64,000 nt of DNA from Litoditis marina (GCA_964036275.1 OZ038436.1:24030639-24094638); one strand, 5' to 3'. Counted from the first letter of the stretch, positions 39,515-51,135 are shown. A program made the numbers and translations. The notes: generated from the sequence alone by a model not told the origin.

Positions 39515-41450
39515 TCCGGAAACCTGGAAAAGGCTCAAGGTCATGTTGGTTCACGATTCAGAGAATGATGTGAAAGTCACGAAGTAGTCAACAAGTGAAT
39601 ATAACAAGTGGTGACCGCGTTTCAAATCGAATCTAACAGAAGGGCTATGAATGCAATTATACCGAACGCGTATGGTATTTTTCAAAGTTCTGAAAGCTGA
39701 TTTAGTACAGAAAATTTTTGCTAGCTTTTTTCGAAATAACGACCTATCAGTAAAATCCATGCATATGTCTTACAAATTATAGGTTAGAATTGGAGGTCTT
39801 CTCGTTGGGAAATTCGGATATGTCCTGTATGAGTCTTCGTAGGAAAGATGTATATAGCTGTTGGCTATGAAATGGATATGTGAGCCGAATGGCGAATGGG
39901 GCGGTGCCTGCTTCATCCGTACCGTATCCCTTATAAAGGCTAGGCGAGGGCTGGCAAACCGGTTTGGGCGCCAGAGGTTGAAACCTCAGAACAGGGTGAA
40001 CAACCGGATGACCATTCCAATATGCGAACGACAGACGTTTTTATGTCATCAAACGGTCACCTGATGATTGAATCGCTTTCGTATCCTCCACAGTGAGAGG
40101 GTCAGAAGAATAGTCAGAAGAATTCAGCATGAATCGGGACATGTTGCTCAGTTGAAAAAAATGATGGAATCATAATAGTATTTTGACCCCAATACGCATA
40201 ATAACTCACGAATTTCGACCGAAAAAGCAAAGGGATCTAACTAAAAGCACAGCAGTATGAGGTAGTCAACACTGTATACGTGTGTCTTGCAATGAGCTAA
40301 CCCTATGTGATGTGATCTATGAGAGTACTTTTTGAGTTTTCGTGGATTTTCACGCCAGACACACGAATATTGTTCTGACTGTGCATCTCTCGCACAGTTC
40401 TGACCTCAAAATCTGTGCATTCGTTCCATCAGCTGTCCTCAATTATGATACCCTGCGTGACAACGTTTCGCTACAATTTCTACTTTAGGAAAGTTCAAAT
40501 CACATGTTGATTCTGTGTTCTTAAGCAGGAAAATTACTATGAAAGCGTTAGCTGGTACAAACTGACATTCAATAAACTTTGACCTGAGGAACATAGTTAG
40601 AGTTCGGTGCCTATATTTTTTCGTATTCCAGCTAGTGTTCATGTGGGTTTCAGTGTTCTCCCCATTTAATCCGTGAATCCGGTTCAATTTGCAGCTGAAA
40701 CTGCTCTTCAATAGAGGCAATCCGTTATTCGGCAAGAGAGTTGGATAAGTACACAATGACTCCGAGCCAACCGGGGGGATTAGCAGATTACGTCCGGCCC
40801 AGTCAGCTGGTTACCAGATACAACTGGCACCATGGTTTTCGGGCCAATCCCAAATCTAACCGGGTTTTTAATGACCCAACCGATTGTTGGTAGCCTTTTT
40901 TCACGTCACCTCACAGATAACCGGTAGGTCAAATGAAACTAAATTCCGCTTACCGTACAAACTAACGGTAAACACCAGATCTCGCGTTAGAAAATTGATA
41001 CTCGTGAACTGCTCATCAATTACTTGGGATTGATTTCGATATGATTTTGTCAGAACTTGTTGAGATGCTGTTCAGGAGGTTTACGAAACATGATTTATAT
41101 CGCGCCTGGCATATTTGGTCTCATGAGTCATTTTTATTGCTCACCTCAAACCTGATGCCCTCTCTCTGTTTGTTCTGTACATTTCTTCGCAGCATTCGTA
41201 GTGTGCGGAATGTGAGATTCGCATAACTATACAAATCATCTTTAGGCAAGTCTCCAGGTTCGAATTCAAGTTTCGTAGGTACGAACAACATTCATGGGAC
41301 TCTCACACTATAACTATGTTTTAGTGATATTTCCAGCTCACATGTTGGTTGATCTACACATACAACGATAAAGAATTTCGGATAATACGCCTTCACTGAA
41401 GTTGACACCACACGAAATGCACGAAAAGAAACAAACAGACTGATGCACTA
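39515..41450. other. Spacer between DB2 and DB3
   Basis: No convincing exon was found. It contains a fragment of the GGTAACC MITE family (40853-41000). The upstream region of DB2 has the possible spliced-leader acceptor described for that gene. Confidence 0.5.
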
Positions 41451-43379
41451 TTATTGATCGCCAAAAATGTTCGGATGCGTATCAAGATGTTGTTGGAAAC
41501 AGTTTCTGATTGAGTTGAAGTTCCGGAGACAGAAGAGGTGGTTGAGATAGTCGGTTGGAACTCGCGATGTCGTCTCGCAGTAGGCAAGGCAGGCCGGAGA
41601 CACGTTACTGAAAAGAAACAATACGGCGGACAAACGGGCGTGGTGGCAGTCAAAATCTCACAAACTTCTCATGAGATTTCATCAGTTTCTTTTCATTATG
41701 AGATTCTCACGAGAAAATCTAATGATTTTCTCATGAGGTTGTCAGGATTGCTACGCTGCCGGATAAAATGGACCGTATAAAATGTAGCTTGATCGGTACA
41801 GCGAAGCTTCCAACGTGTAGTTCAACACGGCATCTAACTACCAAACTGCTGATGTTTCCATACGTTTTCGCACGTTCTTGTGTGTGGGAGTTGCATCTAA
41901 TATGACAAGATCGCGCATACGTACATGGCCTCTGCGCGCGCAGGTTGAGTCAGAATGGTGCCGTCAGCATGATTTCTCGACCCTCGATGAAACCAAGAAA
42001 TGTCATTAAAGAAGGACGATTATGTGGTCCAATCACAACGCTTCAGTCCTTTAAACTGCAGTAGATTTTTCAATTGCAGTTTAAAGGACCGTTGACACGG
42101 GATTGGTCCACATAATCGTCCCGCTTTAACTTCATGAAAATGTTCACTGTCTTGGGGTAGAAGCAAAACTCCCCACTTACATTGGTATTTCCTTTTTAAA
42201 CTGTAACAACTTTAGTTAGAGCTCACATTCTCATTAGTTTTCATGAGAAGTATAGTTCCGGTCATTCCCACTGATACTTGGCAGCGTGCCAATGGATATT
42301 TCCAGGCTGTTTTTAGTACTATGGAACTTTTCAAGAACTGCAAATCTATGTTAGGGGTTGTTCTTTTTCATAAGAACCTGAAAATGAGAATAAGTTTCAA
42401 ACTACTTATGTTTGCTCTGAGAAATGGAGATTCGAGAATCTTGGCACGCTGCCAACTCAGTGCGTACGAAACGCTCGGACGATTCTCAGCCAATTGGCCA
42501 GCCACTTTTTTATTGGCTGAGCGAGAGAGTGTGCAGGTCAATGAGGCCGCAGACATCTGGGTCTCTCTGACCTGTACACTCTCTCGCTTTTGTAGCTGAC
42601 CAATCGAAGAAAATTGGCGCCAATCGTTCTGCGATGGACTATACCTTTTCTTGCAGCAATCAGTGTGATCCTGCCTGGAGGAAGCACAGTCCCACATCAA
42701 TTTCACGGTGTCCTCTCGCGGTGAACATGTATTCAGAAAATGCAACATCTGGGTAAATCGAACCATTATTCACCAATCTAACTGAGAGAAAAGACTTTTT
42801 CTCGGAAGGCATTTCGAGTGGCTATTTCCCTACGAAATCTTGTCTGAACTATTTTTCAACTGTTTTTAATAGGGATACAGAATCGAATAGGCAACCGATT
42901 TCGATAAAGGTAGACTGGAAGTTTTAAAGTCATACTGTAGAAGTCTCAGTTGGAACGCAAAAGACTATTTGTTTGCCCCGGACCCACGTTATCCTGGTTG
43001 ATTGAGTTGAAATCGCAGAATCGTCGCTTGCAATCCCGATCAGCTGTTTTTTGTCGTGCACAACAGGCTTTGAACTTTTGGTTTGAGTTTCTCTTTGTAA
43101 GGCATCTGTAAAGCGCTCTCTCTGTAATTACTGGTATGGGACTTGCAAACTTCCTACCATTCACTCACAACTTTATCAAGTTCTGTGCTTTTTTCATCGA
43201 TACATTCATTTCTGTTCTCGGAGAGCGATCTTTTTCACAGCGTGTGGTTTCTAGGTTGTTACTGATAGAACAGTTTGTGACAATCTCAGAATATGATTGG
43301 AGTTGCAAACCTTCGAAATCAAAAGCACTCACAGATGGGCAAGGGTCGCTAGGAGAATTAGGGCAGTCAGCTTGTACAT
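41451..43379 (-). CDS. DB3: short secreted DB-module protein
   Basis: Four exons: 43379-43333 (signal peptide [16 protein letters not shown]), about 43117-42988, 42748-42645 and 41607-41451 (TAA), about 145 residues. Nearly the whole mature protein is one DB module with [34 protein letters not shown] and FCLRNF, about thirteen cysteines. Phases agree; the intron between QDN and MLHFLNTC matches the corresponding position in DB1 and DB2. The acceptor of exon 2 is uncertain, because the obvious TTACAG would break the frame and an AG four bases on restores it. A TATA-like ATATAAGTA stretch lies about 40 bp upstream of the ATG and is conserved in the truncated copy at 31.2 kb. Confidence 0.88.
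41645..41762. mobile_element. TCATGAG-family MITE, copy 2
   Basis: Its ends are GGCAGTCAAAATCTCACAAA and, inverted, GGCAGCGTAGCAATCCTGAC. CTCATGAGA occurs in both arms. It lies in the last DB3 intron, close to the acceptor of exon 4. Confidence 0.75.
42005..42130. mobile_element. Palindromic MITE, TTAA-type, copy 2
   Basis: The left end, TTAAAGAAGGACGATTATGTGG, is inverted at the right, CCACATAATCGTCCCGCTTTAA; the centre has paired CTTTAAACTGCA arms. Ends in TTAA suggest a piggyBac-type target, which is inference. It lies in DB3 intron 3 and a related copy sits at 4828-4956. Confidence 0.82.
42484..42638. mobile_element. Hairpin MITE next to DB3 exon 3
   Basis: The arms GCGAGAGAGTGTGCAGGTCA and its near-perfect inverse flank a short loop, with further pairing of CCAATTGGCCAG and GGCGCCAATCG. 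It begins a few bases beyond the donor GTATAGTCC of exon 3. Confidence 0.75.
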
Positions 43380-43624
43380 AGTTCTTTGGATAGATTCGCG
43401 AATGGGTACTTATATTGGATCTGGTTGTAAAGCCGAGACAAGAATAGGTATACGGTAAACATTAATTGTGTGTGTGCGCGCGTTGTACGGTTGGTAACCG
43501 CTTTGACAAACTGTAAACAAGCGTACGAATCAGTTCCGGGACGAATGTTTGGCGTTGGAAGACACGAAAAACGTCGTGTTGCTCACTTTTGTGTGCAGTT
43601 TCCACTGTTTTTACTGTTGTGAGT
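42866..43624. repeat. Source segment of the inverted DB3 duplication
   Basis: This segment covers the DB3 promoter, exons 1-2 and the start of intron 2. It is repeated in inverse orientation at 29612-31796, where it is split by the Mutator-like element. Identity is high, with scattered substitutions and small indels. The inner boundary falls inside a TATAGTC-family MITE. Confidence 0.93.
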
Positions 43625-43818
43625 GAAGAAATTATGTTACATTAAACTATCTTGTTAACCGAATCAGTTAACCGAGTTTCCAATTAGTCATTTTACGATT
43701 CCAGTAATCACTTCAGAACCGGTTTTTACAACACATTTGGAAACATGTGGTTACATAGTGGTAGATATTTTAACCTTATACCGTATATTTTATAATTGTG
43801 CTAATTATTTTATCATAG

Positions 43819-43893
43819 CCTGCTTCACTGATGACCAAACCGCAGTCCGTGAAGCTCTTAAAGGTGGCCTGAACGAGTGCTTATATAATAGAT
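43819..43893 (+). CDS. Orphan candidate exon beside the LINE
   Basis: An acceptor (TTTATCATAG) and a donor (GTAAGT) bound an open stretch reading CFTDDQTAVREALKGG, then LNECLYNR. Two cysteines suggest a secreted protein piece. No partner exon was found on either side; the retrotransposon begins within a few bases of the donor and may have disrupted the gene. Confidence 0.3.
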
Positions 43894-43897
43894 GTAA

Positions 43898-46312
43898 GTG
43901 AGTTTGATTGATTTATTTACATGCAAGCATGTGATATACAAGAGGAGAACATAAAACATCGGCATTAGGAAACGAAAACATTCAAATGCGATAAGAGTCG
44001 GAAATCGTGGAACATCATTGGGTGATTACCAGTAAAGGAAAAGTAAAACAATATAACAGCACAGAATACAGATAAAACAACTCACAAGTACTAAGGAAAT
44101 AATTTGGGCCAATCTCACAGGATGAACAGAAAAACAGTAGAAGTCTCATTTAAATGCATTCACCTAAAGTGCTTTTTTGCGGCTGATAACGACATCGGTA
44201 TTTTGGATTTCTTGCTCAATTTCAAGTACTTGGATCCAGCCCGTACTGTGAAAAACTTGGCACGTTGGCTAGTTTTTGGGGTTTGGAAACTGAATTTTGC
44301 GCTAGAACCCCTAGTACGTGAAGGTTTGAACGTGAAGAAGTCTGTTGCACTTAATCCACATTGTCCAGTTATGATTTTATGGATCATAATGAGGTCTGTC
44401 GTATTTCTTCTAGATTCTAAAGTGACCAATTCGAGTTTCCTATTTCTAAATGCGGAACTAGGGATTTTACAATACGTATAGCCACCCAAACGGAAAAACA
44501 ACTTTCTAGTGAAGTCGTTCTGAACTGATTCAAGTTTCTTAACAAACCAGCTATCTGAGTTGAACACAGTAGTACCGAATTCAACCATTGGTCGGACATA
44601 CGTTTTATACGCTTTTAGCCAAACATTCTTATTCCGAGTTTTCAAAACTTTAAAAAGATTGTATGTTCGATGCTTTGCGGACTTGATGATATGTTTCACA
44701 TGGTCTTTAAATGAAAGGTTTTGATTTAGCAAAAAACCGAGATCTCGAACGTTTTGATCTACTTTTCTGAGATCTATGCCGTTCATTTCGTAGGTTTGAC
44801 TTGGGTTTTTGGCGCCTAAATGCAGGACACTTGTTTTTTCTACTGATAGTGGAAGACCCCAATCTACAGACCATTTATACATCTTATCAAGGCATTTCTG
44901 CAACTCCTCATTACTTTCGCCGTTACTAAAAGATTTGAACACTTTCGTATCATCAGCAAAAACTTTACAGCGTATAACTGGAGATTCAGTCAAAATACTA
45001 GGTAGTTCGAACGTGAATATGTTAAAAAGAATCGGAGAGAGAGCACTACCTTGTGGAACTCCACTAGTTATTTCACGTGAGCTGGAAAAATTTGAATTAA
45101 CTCTCACGACAAACGTGCGTTTTCTAAGATATTCTCTAATCCATGAAACAATAGTACTATGAAATCCAAGTTTTTCAAGTTTGTTTAGCAGCATTCTGTG
45201 CGAAACTCGGTCAAACGCTTTCGAGAAATCGAAATATACTACATCCACAGAATCTTTCTTGTCTAAAGAAAGGGACCATTCACTAATGCATTCTAGCATC
45301 TGTGTTTCTACAGATTTCCCTTTTCTGAAACCGTGTTGGTGAGGAGATAAAATATTGTACTCATTCAGATGTTTTATCATTACTCGCTTCAATATTTTTT
45401 CGAACAGTCGGCAAAATATAGACGTAATGCTAACTGGTCTGTAGTTACTTGGGTTGGAAAATGGGGGTTTCTTTGGTAGAGGAGTTACCAGAGAATGTTT
45501 CCATCGTTCCGGTACCTCCCCTTTTCATAGACTTAGATTGAAAATATATTCTAGGGGGCCACAAATTTCAACAGTTAAATGTTTGATGTATTTAAATGGA
45601 ATACCGTCCGGGGTTTGAGAAAATGACATTTGCCATAAACGTTGCAATTTTTCTATTTCTATTCTATCAAACCGGATCGAGTTTTCCATTTTTACAATAG
45701 ATGGTACATCAAACGCAGGAATAGGGGCACTGTCAGTAGAAAAAACACTTTGGAATGTATCCGCCAACAGATTTGCTCAGTCAATATCTGATACACAAAC
45801 TTTGTAGTTTGGTCCGTTCATATTTGGTATATTTTTTCCACTTTTCAAACGGGAATTAACCAACTTATAGACAGTTTGGGAGTTTCCCCTCTCGATAATT
45901 CGGTTTTCAACAGACCTATTGAACTTATTCAACGCTTTAGTGAATTTCAGGGTGTAATCAGTATACTCTTGCCACAAAGTATTATTTGTCGAGCAATGGG
46001 CGCGCTCCCAGAGTTCATCTCTATACATACTCATATTTCTCAAATAATTAGGAAGATTAGTGCGATTTGCCACAACCATACGCATAGGTACAAACATTTC
46101 TATGGTATGATTCAAAATCGCGATAAACATCTCGTACATTTGGTCAATCGAACAAATTGTGGAAAACGAACCAATCCAATCTACACCAGCTAGGTACCCG
46201 CAAATAAGATCGTAGTTTGCCTCTTCGAAACTCCTTTTCCAGACAAGTTTCTCAGGCTGACGTGTAACTTTCATGATTATATCTATACCCCTATCTCTGC
46301 ACAATATTCACT
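43898..46312 (-). mobile_element. 5'-truncated non-LTR retrotransposon (LINE) relic
   Basis: Reverse transcriptase reads from about 46304 to 44160 on the minus strand in one frame. Visible motifs are HGFRKGKS, VYFDFSKAFDRVSH, SGVPQGSALSPILF and the catalytic FADD. The frame is broken by two TGA codons at 45777-45779 and 45525-45527. Upstream of 46304 there are stops and no endonuclease domain, so the element is 5'-truncated. A 3' untranslated stretch of about 250 bp ends in AATAAATCAATCAAA near 43898, resembling the short-repeat tails of CR1-like elements. A CR1/Jockey-type assignment is tentative. Confidence 0.92.
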
Positions 46313-47640
46313 ATAAACCTTTCTTTTTACTACATTAATTCTATTTTCCCTCAGGACAGACACGCAGACACAGTACGGTGTTCATTATTTCTGTCCGGGT
46401 TGATCGAACCTGTTAATTTGACCAATCGTCTATTGGACGATTTGTCATTCGTGCGCGCGAGCATTTGCGGAATATGTTGCGCCGATTAAAGTTGCACGAC
46501 GTTTTCCCGAACGTCAACTACAGATTCATAAAGACCGGGGAATGTTTCATCACTTTTCAACCAAGACATACTTTTCATTTTAGGGCGGCGTTCGGGTGCT
46601 TGGTTCTTAATGAGAACCGCATCAGAACATATAATGCACTCAAACAAAAGAATATTTACTGGATTCAGAACAAGAACGATATAACGTTTCTAATTGTTGG
46701 ATATTTTCTGTTACAAACAAATAGGCTAACGGATCGTAATTCGATGTGTACAAATGTGTTTAAATTTCGGGCGACAAGCGTTCTTCACTTGTAGGAGTGT
46801 TTCAAGAGTGTGAGTTGTTCCACTTCTCTGCCACTTTTTTGCCGTTTTCTATGCTCAATTGTTGGATCTCCACATGGGGGAGCCTACTCCGGAAGTCATT
46901 ATCCCCTGAGGTGTCACGTTGCTTCGCACCTCGCCAATCAAAGCGGTTAGTTCTTCAGTCAACAAATACTAGACGCCAACAGAAACCGCGTTAGATGTCT
47001 GAAGAGAGTCTAACAAGATAGAAATACTTTTGTGTAGTCTCCTTACTATTTTAAACTACAAGTACATGCGAAACTACGAGTTACATGTGATATTGCGTAA
47101 CATAAGGAAGGACACAGTAATCCTATACTTTCGCATTCGCACCCTGGTTGTGAAACACTTCTGTGTCTCACACGTTCCATGTGCTCGTGTACTTAGTACT
47201 TTTATAATTTTTTACTCAACAAATCTGCGAAACGAAAAGAGTGGATATCACAGCGAATGAGAGCAAGCCGAGCAAGTCCCATATCTACCCGGTTGTTTGG
47301 TATTTGTTTTTCTCATAAATAGGTAAACCGTTCGTTTGTGACCAAAATTGAAGATACGCTTCTCTTCAAGTCTCACCCAAAATTTAGTAACCCGATTTTG
47401 GTTACGTTCAGGAAACCTAGAAAAGGTTGCGGAAAATAGGTGGTTTTAGTGTAGAATTGGCCTCTTTGCTCACCACAGTTGTTATTGGCTGCGTGTCTTT
47501 TATGACTTGGTTGCACGTGCCCCCACGCAGTCAATTTCAGACAATTATGCGCATATGCGGCTCCACAGCTCATAAACAACAGACAGCCGTTTGGTTAGAC
47601 ATATTGAATGAAGAGTGGAATGTGTTCGTTTTCCGTAGTT
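46313..47640. other. Spacer without a recognised gene
   Basis: The open frame at 46465-46794 has no recognised family and no matching splice sites. A GTAACC fragment near 47390 recalls the GGTAACC MITEs. No RNA gene was recognised. Confidence 0.45.
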
Positions 47641-47647
47641 CTATTCT

Positions 47648-48040
47648 CGGGAACATTGACTTTTTACCCCCCACCTTTCTGAAATTGTATTGCGTTCAGG
47701 GAATTGTAGTTTGACCCCCCCCCCCACCGGGGGGTGATACTTCAATTTATCATCTGCAATACAAAAGTTTGAGGGTGGGGGGTGAAAAGTAAACATTTCC
47801 GGTATTGAAGTTCAGCCCCCCACTCGTTGAAGTTTGACCCCCCACTCGTTGAAGTTTGACCCCCACCGTTGAAGTTCTACCCCCCGCCGACCCAGGTGGG
47901 GGGTAAATAGTAAAAGTCGAAGTTGAATTTTGACCCCCCCCCCCTCTCCTAGATTTTCAGGTTTTAGCTTGGGTGGGGGGTTGAAGTGCTACGGGGGGAG
48001 GACCCAACTAAAGTGGGGGGCGATACTTCAATTTTCCCCT
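47648..48040. mobile_element. C/G-tract element with inverted ends
   Basis: The left end reads GGGAACATTGACTTTTTACC and the inverted right end GGGAAAATTGAAGTATCGCC. The interior alternates GTTGAAGTTTGACCCCCC units with G tracts in opposite orientation. A shorter relative with GGGAAACATTGACTTTTTGA lies at 53859-53995. Confidence 0.75.
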
Positions 48041-48161
48041 ATTCTCTATATTTATCGTAACAACCACCCTGGTCGGAATTCAAATTAACTAGCGACATCG
48101 AACTGATTAATTTCTACAATTTTTCATAGAATCAACAAGAAAAGATACGTGGTACACTCAC

Positions 48162-48255
48162 GCTTCGGTTGTATTTTCGGAATGAGCTGTTTAAGCGTGC
48201 CAAGTTCATTAGATTCCATACCCATTTCGATTTCTTCGAGAATTGTTTCGTCAAA
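48162..48255 (-). CDS. Orphan candidate exon
   Basis: A 94-bp open stretch is bounded by TTTGTCAG and the donor GTGAGT. It reads FDETILEEIEMGMESNELG, then TLKQLIPKIQPK. Splice sites are strong, but no neighbouring exon on the minus strand was found and no family is recognised. Confidence 0.35.
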
Positions 48256-48564
48256 CTGACAAAGTTAATACACTTTAAATTGTGTCTCTGTCTTCACTAA
48301 TTATCTTGAGAAGAAATCAGTGGACATGGTTATTTCTCTCCGCCAAGGTTGCTATTCGGCGTATGTGTGTTTGAGAGTTAAACTATTTCTCCTGATGTTT
48401 TCGTGAACACGGTCTATATCTCAATGTTTTGTAGTTTGGCATCATTTTGTTTAGGAAGAGTTTTAATAAGTGTGATGTACTTTGAGACGAAAATGAAACT
48501 CATCTTCTCCATCAATGATCGTGAATCTATAGCTGCCCTTTGAACGTAATATGTTGCAGTTCAG

Positions 48565-51135
48565 TGGTCGTAGGTACTTCGGTTGGAAGGGAGCCGACAT
48601 ACCCTCGCAGCACATCAATGACGTTCAGTATTCAGAAAAAATGGCGACGACTGAAGGTTCTTTTGTATTCTCGAAACACGAGCTGTTTTATCTCTCAGAC
48701 AGACAGACCAACTTTTCGTCTGCTGACTACGTGTTTTACTGAGTCTTCAGGTTTTAGGCATACAACAAAAAAACATATTTAGGCATTTTACCCACAAGTG
48801 ATTCTTCAAAAAACACGAGTGAAGGGTCGACTAGGGTCGGGAACAATGACTCAACCTGAAGTGAATATAAAATGTCATGACTAATGCCCAGCACCAACAC
48901 TTAGTTGAGCTTGTTCACACAATCATCCTGTTGTTGCATGATCATTTCAAATTTTGTTTTCTTCAAATTTCATGCTGTTTGCAGACTTTGTTTTCCTCTG
49001 CCAACAGCAGCCAGTTGGCGGTAGAGAAGAGCACCATGACAGTACCGCGAGTCAACCCCGTGTCCGATGATGACATTTACATATGCGATCGGTGTCAGGC
49101 ACAACTGCACAAAGGTGAATGTTCGACTCTTTTTTCGGAACAAGTATATAGTCTTTTCATTACCACTGACACTCTACAGGAAGATTGTGATACTTTCACC
49201 TGATTTTAATGGAATAAAATTATCGCAGGAACAAACAAAACTTGTATCGGTATCAAACTACAACTATAGCTAAACGGGGCAATTTCATTGTAGTTTCCTG
49301 ATTCTGTTAAAAGTAAAAGGCTGTATAGTTTTCCTTCCTGCTGAAACATCATAAAACAGTGAGAGTCTCGGTACGGTAAGAATGATATTAACTATATGTC
49401 TCATTTAAGAAAGATGCTAACTATCTCAGACAAAACAACACAACTATACCAAAGACCAAACAAGCCTAATTTGAACAAAAATTTGTCGGATAACGGCAGG
49501 AGAGTATCACTCAAATTTGTTTTCCGTCCATCAAAAATTTGAACAAAAAGATATATAAAAATTAGGGTTGTTAAAGTCGAACTCGAAACTCGACTCGAAA
49601 AAACTCGAAAATTTTCGAGTTGAGTCGAACTCGAAACTCGAAAACTCGAAATTTCTCAAAACTCGAAAACTCGAAATTTTCCAAAAACGCGAAAACTCGA
49701 AAACTCGAAATTTTCCAAAAGTGTAAAACTCGAAAACTCGAAAACTCGAAATTTCCCAAAACTCGAAAACTCGAAATTTTGAACGCGAAAACTCGAAAAT
49801 CAAAATTTCGGACTCGAAAAATGTCTCTTTTGGGTCCAAAAACACTCAAAACTCGACTCGACTCGAAAAAACTCGAAAATTTTCGAGTTGAGTCGAACTC
49901 GAAACTCGAAAACTCGAAATTTCCCAAAACTCGAAAACTCGAAAACTCGAAATTTTTCAAAACTCGAAAACTCGAAAACTCGAAATTTTTCAAAACTCGA
50001 AAACTCGATAACTCGAAATTTCCCAAAACTCGAAAACTCGAAATTTCCCAAAACTCGAAAACTCGAAATTTTGAACTCGATTAACAACCCTAATAAAAAT
50101 AGAGGTGATGTGGATCATTTTGATTGAAATGAATGATGTTTGTTTTATAAAGGCCGGAGGCGAAGTACCACTCGAATTTGCTTCCGGTCCATCAATATCG
50201 GACGTGACTCTCCTATTTTTCTGCGTGAAATTGTACCCTGTGAAAGGTGAGTCATCATAATATTGTGCCTGCTCTCTCTCTCTCTCTCAGCATTGTATAC
50301 AGCTTAATTGCGCAGCACTTTATAATATCGTCCAAATGTCTCACTGTAGACACATTTGGTTGCATTATGAGATGCAATAAAGTTGCATTTGAGAGCAGTA
50401 CACATGAAACTATTATTGGTAAATCGAATAGTTAATGTAATACCTACTGGTAGGAGGTGTTCAGACTAGCAACTGTTGACATTTAAGGTGTACGCCTCCT
50501 GATGAGCTCAGGTTCCATAAATTTGAAGCAAGCACCGATGAGATAGCGCGAGTACAGAAAAGAATGTCCATGTTGCCAAAGGTAAGAGTGCTCCTTGCGT
50601 TCTTACATTGAATAGCCCGATAGTTGTTCGCTAGAGAGTAGTCTTCCTTGAATTAAGGAGGGTAGTCTGAAAGTTACGAACTCTTGTAAGATACTGAACG
50701 CGCTAGCACGTTTCGTAAATATCTCTCTCATCTAATGAAGTTATGAGGGTCTCCACTCTCCAATGAAGATCAATCTTATAATTAACGAAGCATTAATATG
50801 TATACAATATCATTTATCATTACTGTTTAAAAAACGTACAGGGACTTGTTCGATGGCAGATTCATTTAATCACTCGTTTTCTTTGAAGTAGAGATTTTGA
50901 AGTACCAGTTTCAATAAAATTCACTTTCGAAGGTGAAAACTCAACCTCCCCCATTTATGTAGTTTGGTTATCAATTTTCAATCAATTTCTGTAAACAAAT
51001 TCGCTTCATGTACTCTTTCAGGATGCTGATTGGCTGCAAGATTTCGCTAGAATAGAGGTTGAAAAGAGCCGAGGAAAGTGTACTATTCGCAGCAATATAC
51101 AAAAACCGAAAATGTTGACTGCACATGACATTTAG
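48565..51135 (+). CDS. Unidentified multi-exon gene, 3' part
   Basis: Candidate exons are 48565-48656, 48985 to about 49091 or 49114, 50488-50581 and 51022-51135 (TAG). In a phase-compatible reading they give SVGREPTYPRSTSMTF, SANSSQLAVEKSTMTVPRV, PVSDDDIYICDRC, then TPPDELRFHKFEASTDE and a last exon starting DADWLQDFARIEVEKS. The strong donor at 49114 does not match the phase of exon 50488, while a weak donor at 49091 does; a missed exon is possible. The gene is convergent with TRAPPC13. I recognise no family, and the 5' end was not found. Confidence 0.45.
49147..49396. mobile_element. TATAGTC-family MITE
   Basis: The left tip is TATAGTCTTTTCATTACCAC and the right half contains AGAGTCTCGGTACGG and ends in ACTATA, its approximate inverse. 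It lies about 30 bp after the donor-like site at 49115. Confidence 0.75.
49563..50094. mobile_element. TIR element filled with ACTCGAAA tandem repeats
   Basis: The ends are inverted: TTAGGGTTGTTAAAGTCGAA on the left and TTAGGGTTGTTAATCGAG at the right when inverted. About 500 bp between them is made of ACTCGAAA and ACTCGAAATTT units, open in several frames, which produces spurious low-complexity frames on both strands. Confidence 0.85.

Noticed and set aside
44104..45162. Plus-strand open frames opposite the LINE
   Set aside because: They are shadows of the reverse transcriptase frame on the minus strand.
43894..46360. Continuation of the 43.8-kb exon beyond the LINE using the acceptor near 46355
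   Set aside because: The junction would create an immediate stop codon.
46465..46794. 109-codon plus-strand open frame
   Set aside because: No family resemblance, no supporting splice sites, and no partner exons; likely chance.
42000..49400. CRISPR-like regularly spaced repeats
   Set aside because: The repeated motifs are inverted transposon ends in a eukaryotic genome; there are no uniform direct repeats with unique spacers.
49571..50127. Long open frames on both strands at 49.6-50.1 kb
   Set aside because: They are produced by the ACTCGAAA tandem repeat, read as KLEN/SRTR or FRVFEFSS repeats, and have no splice sites or composition of a real protein.
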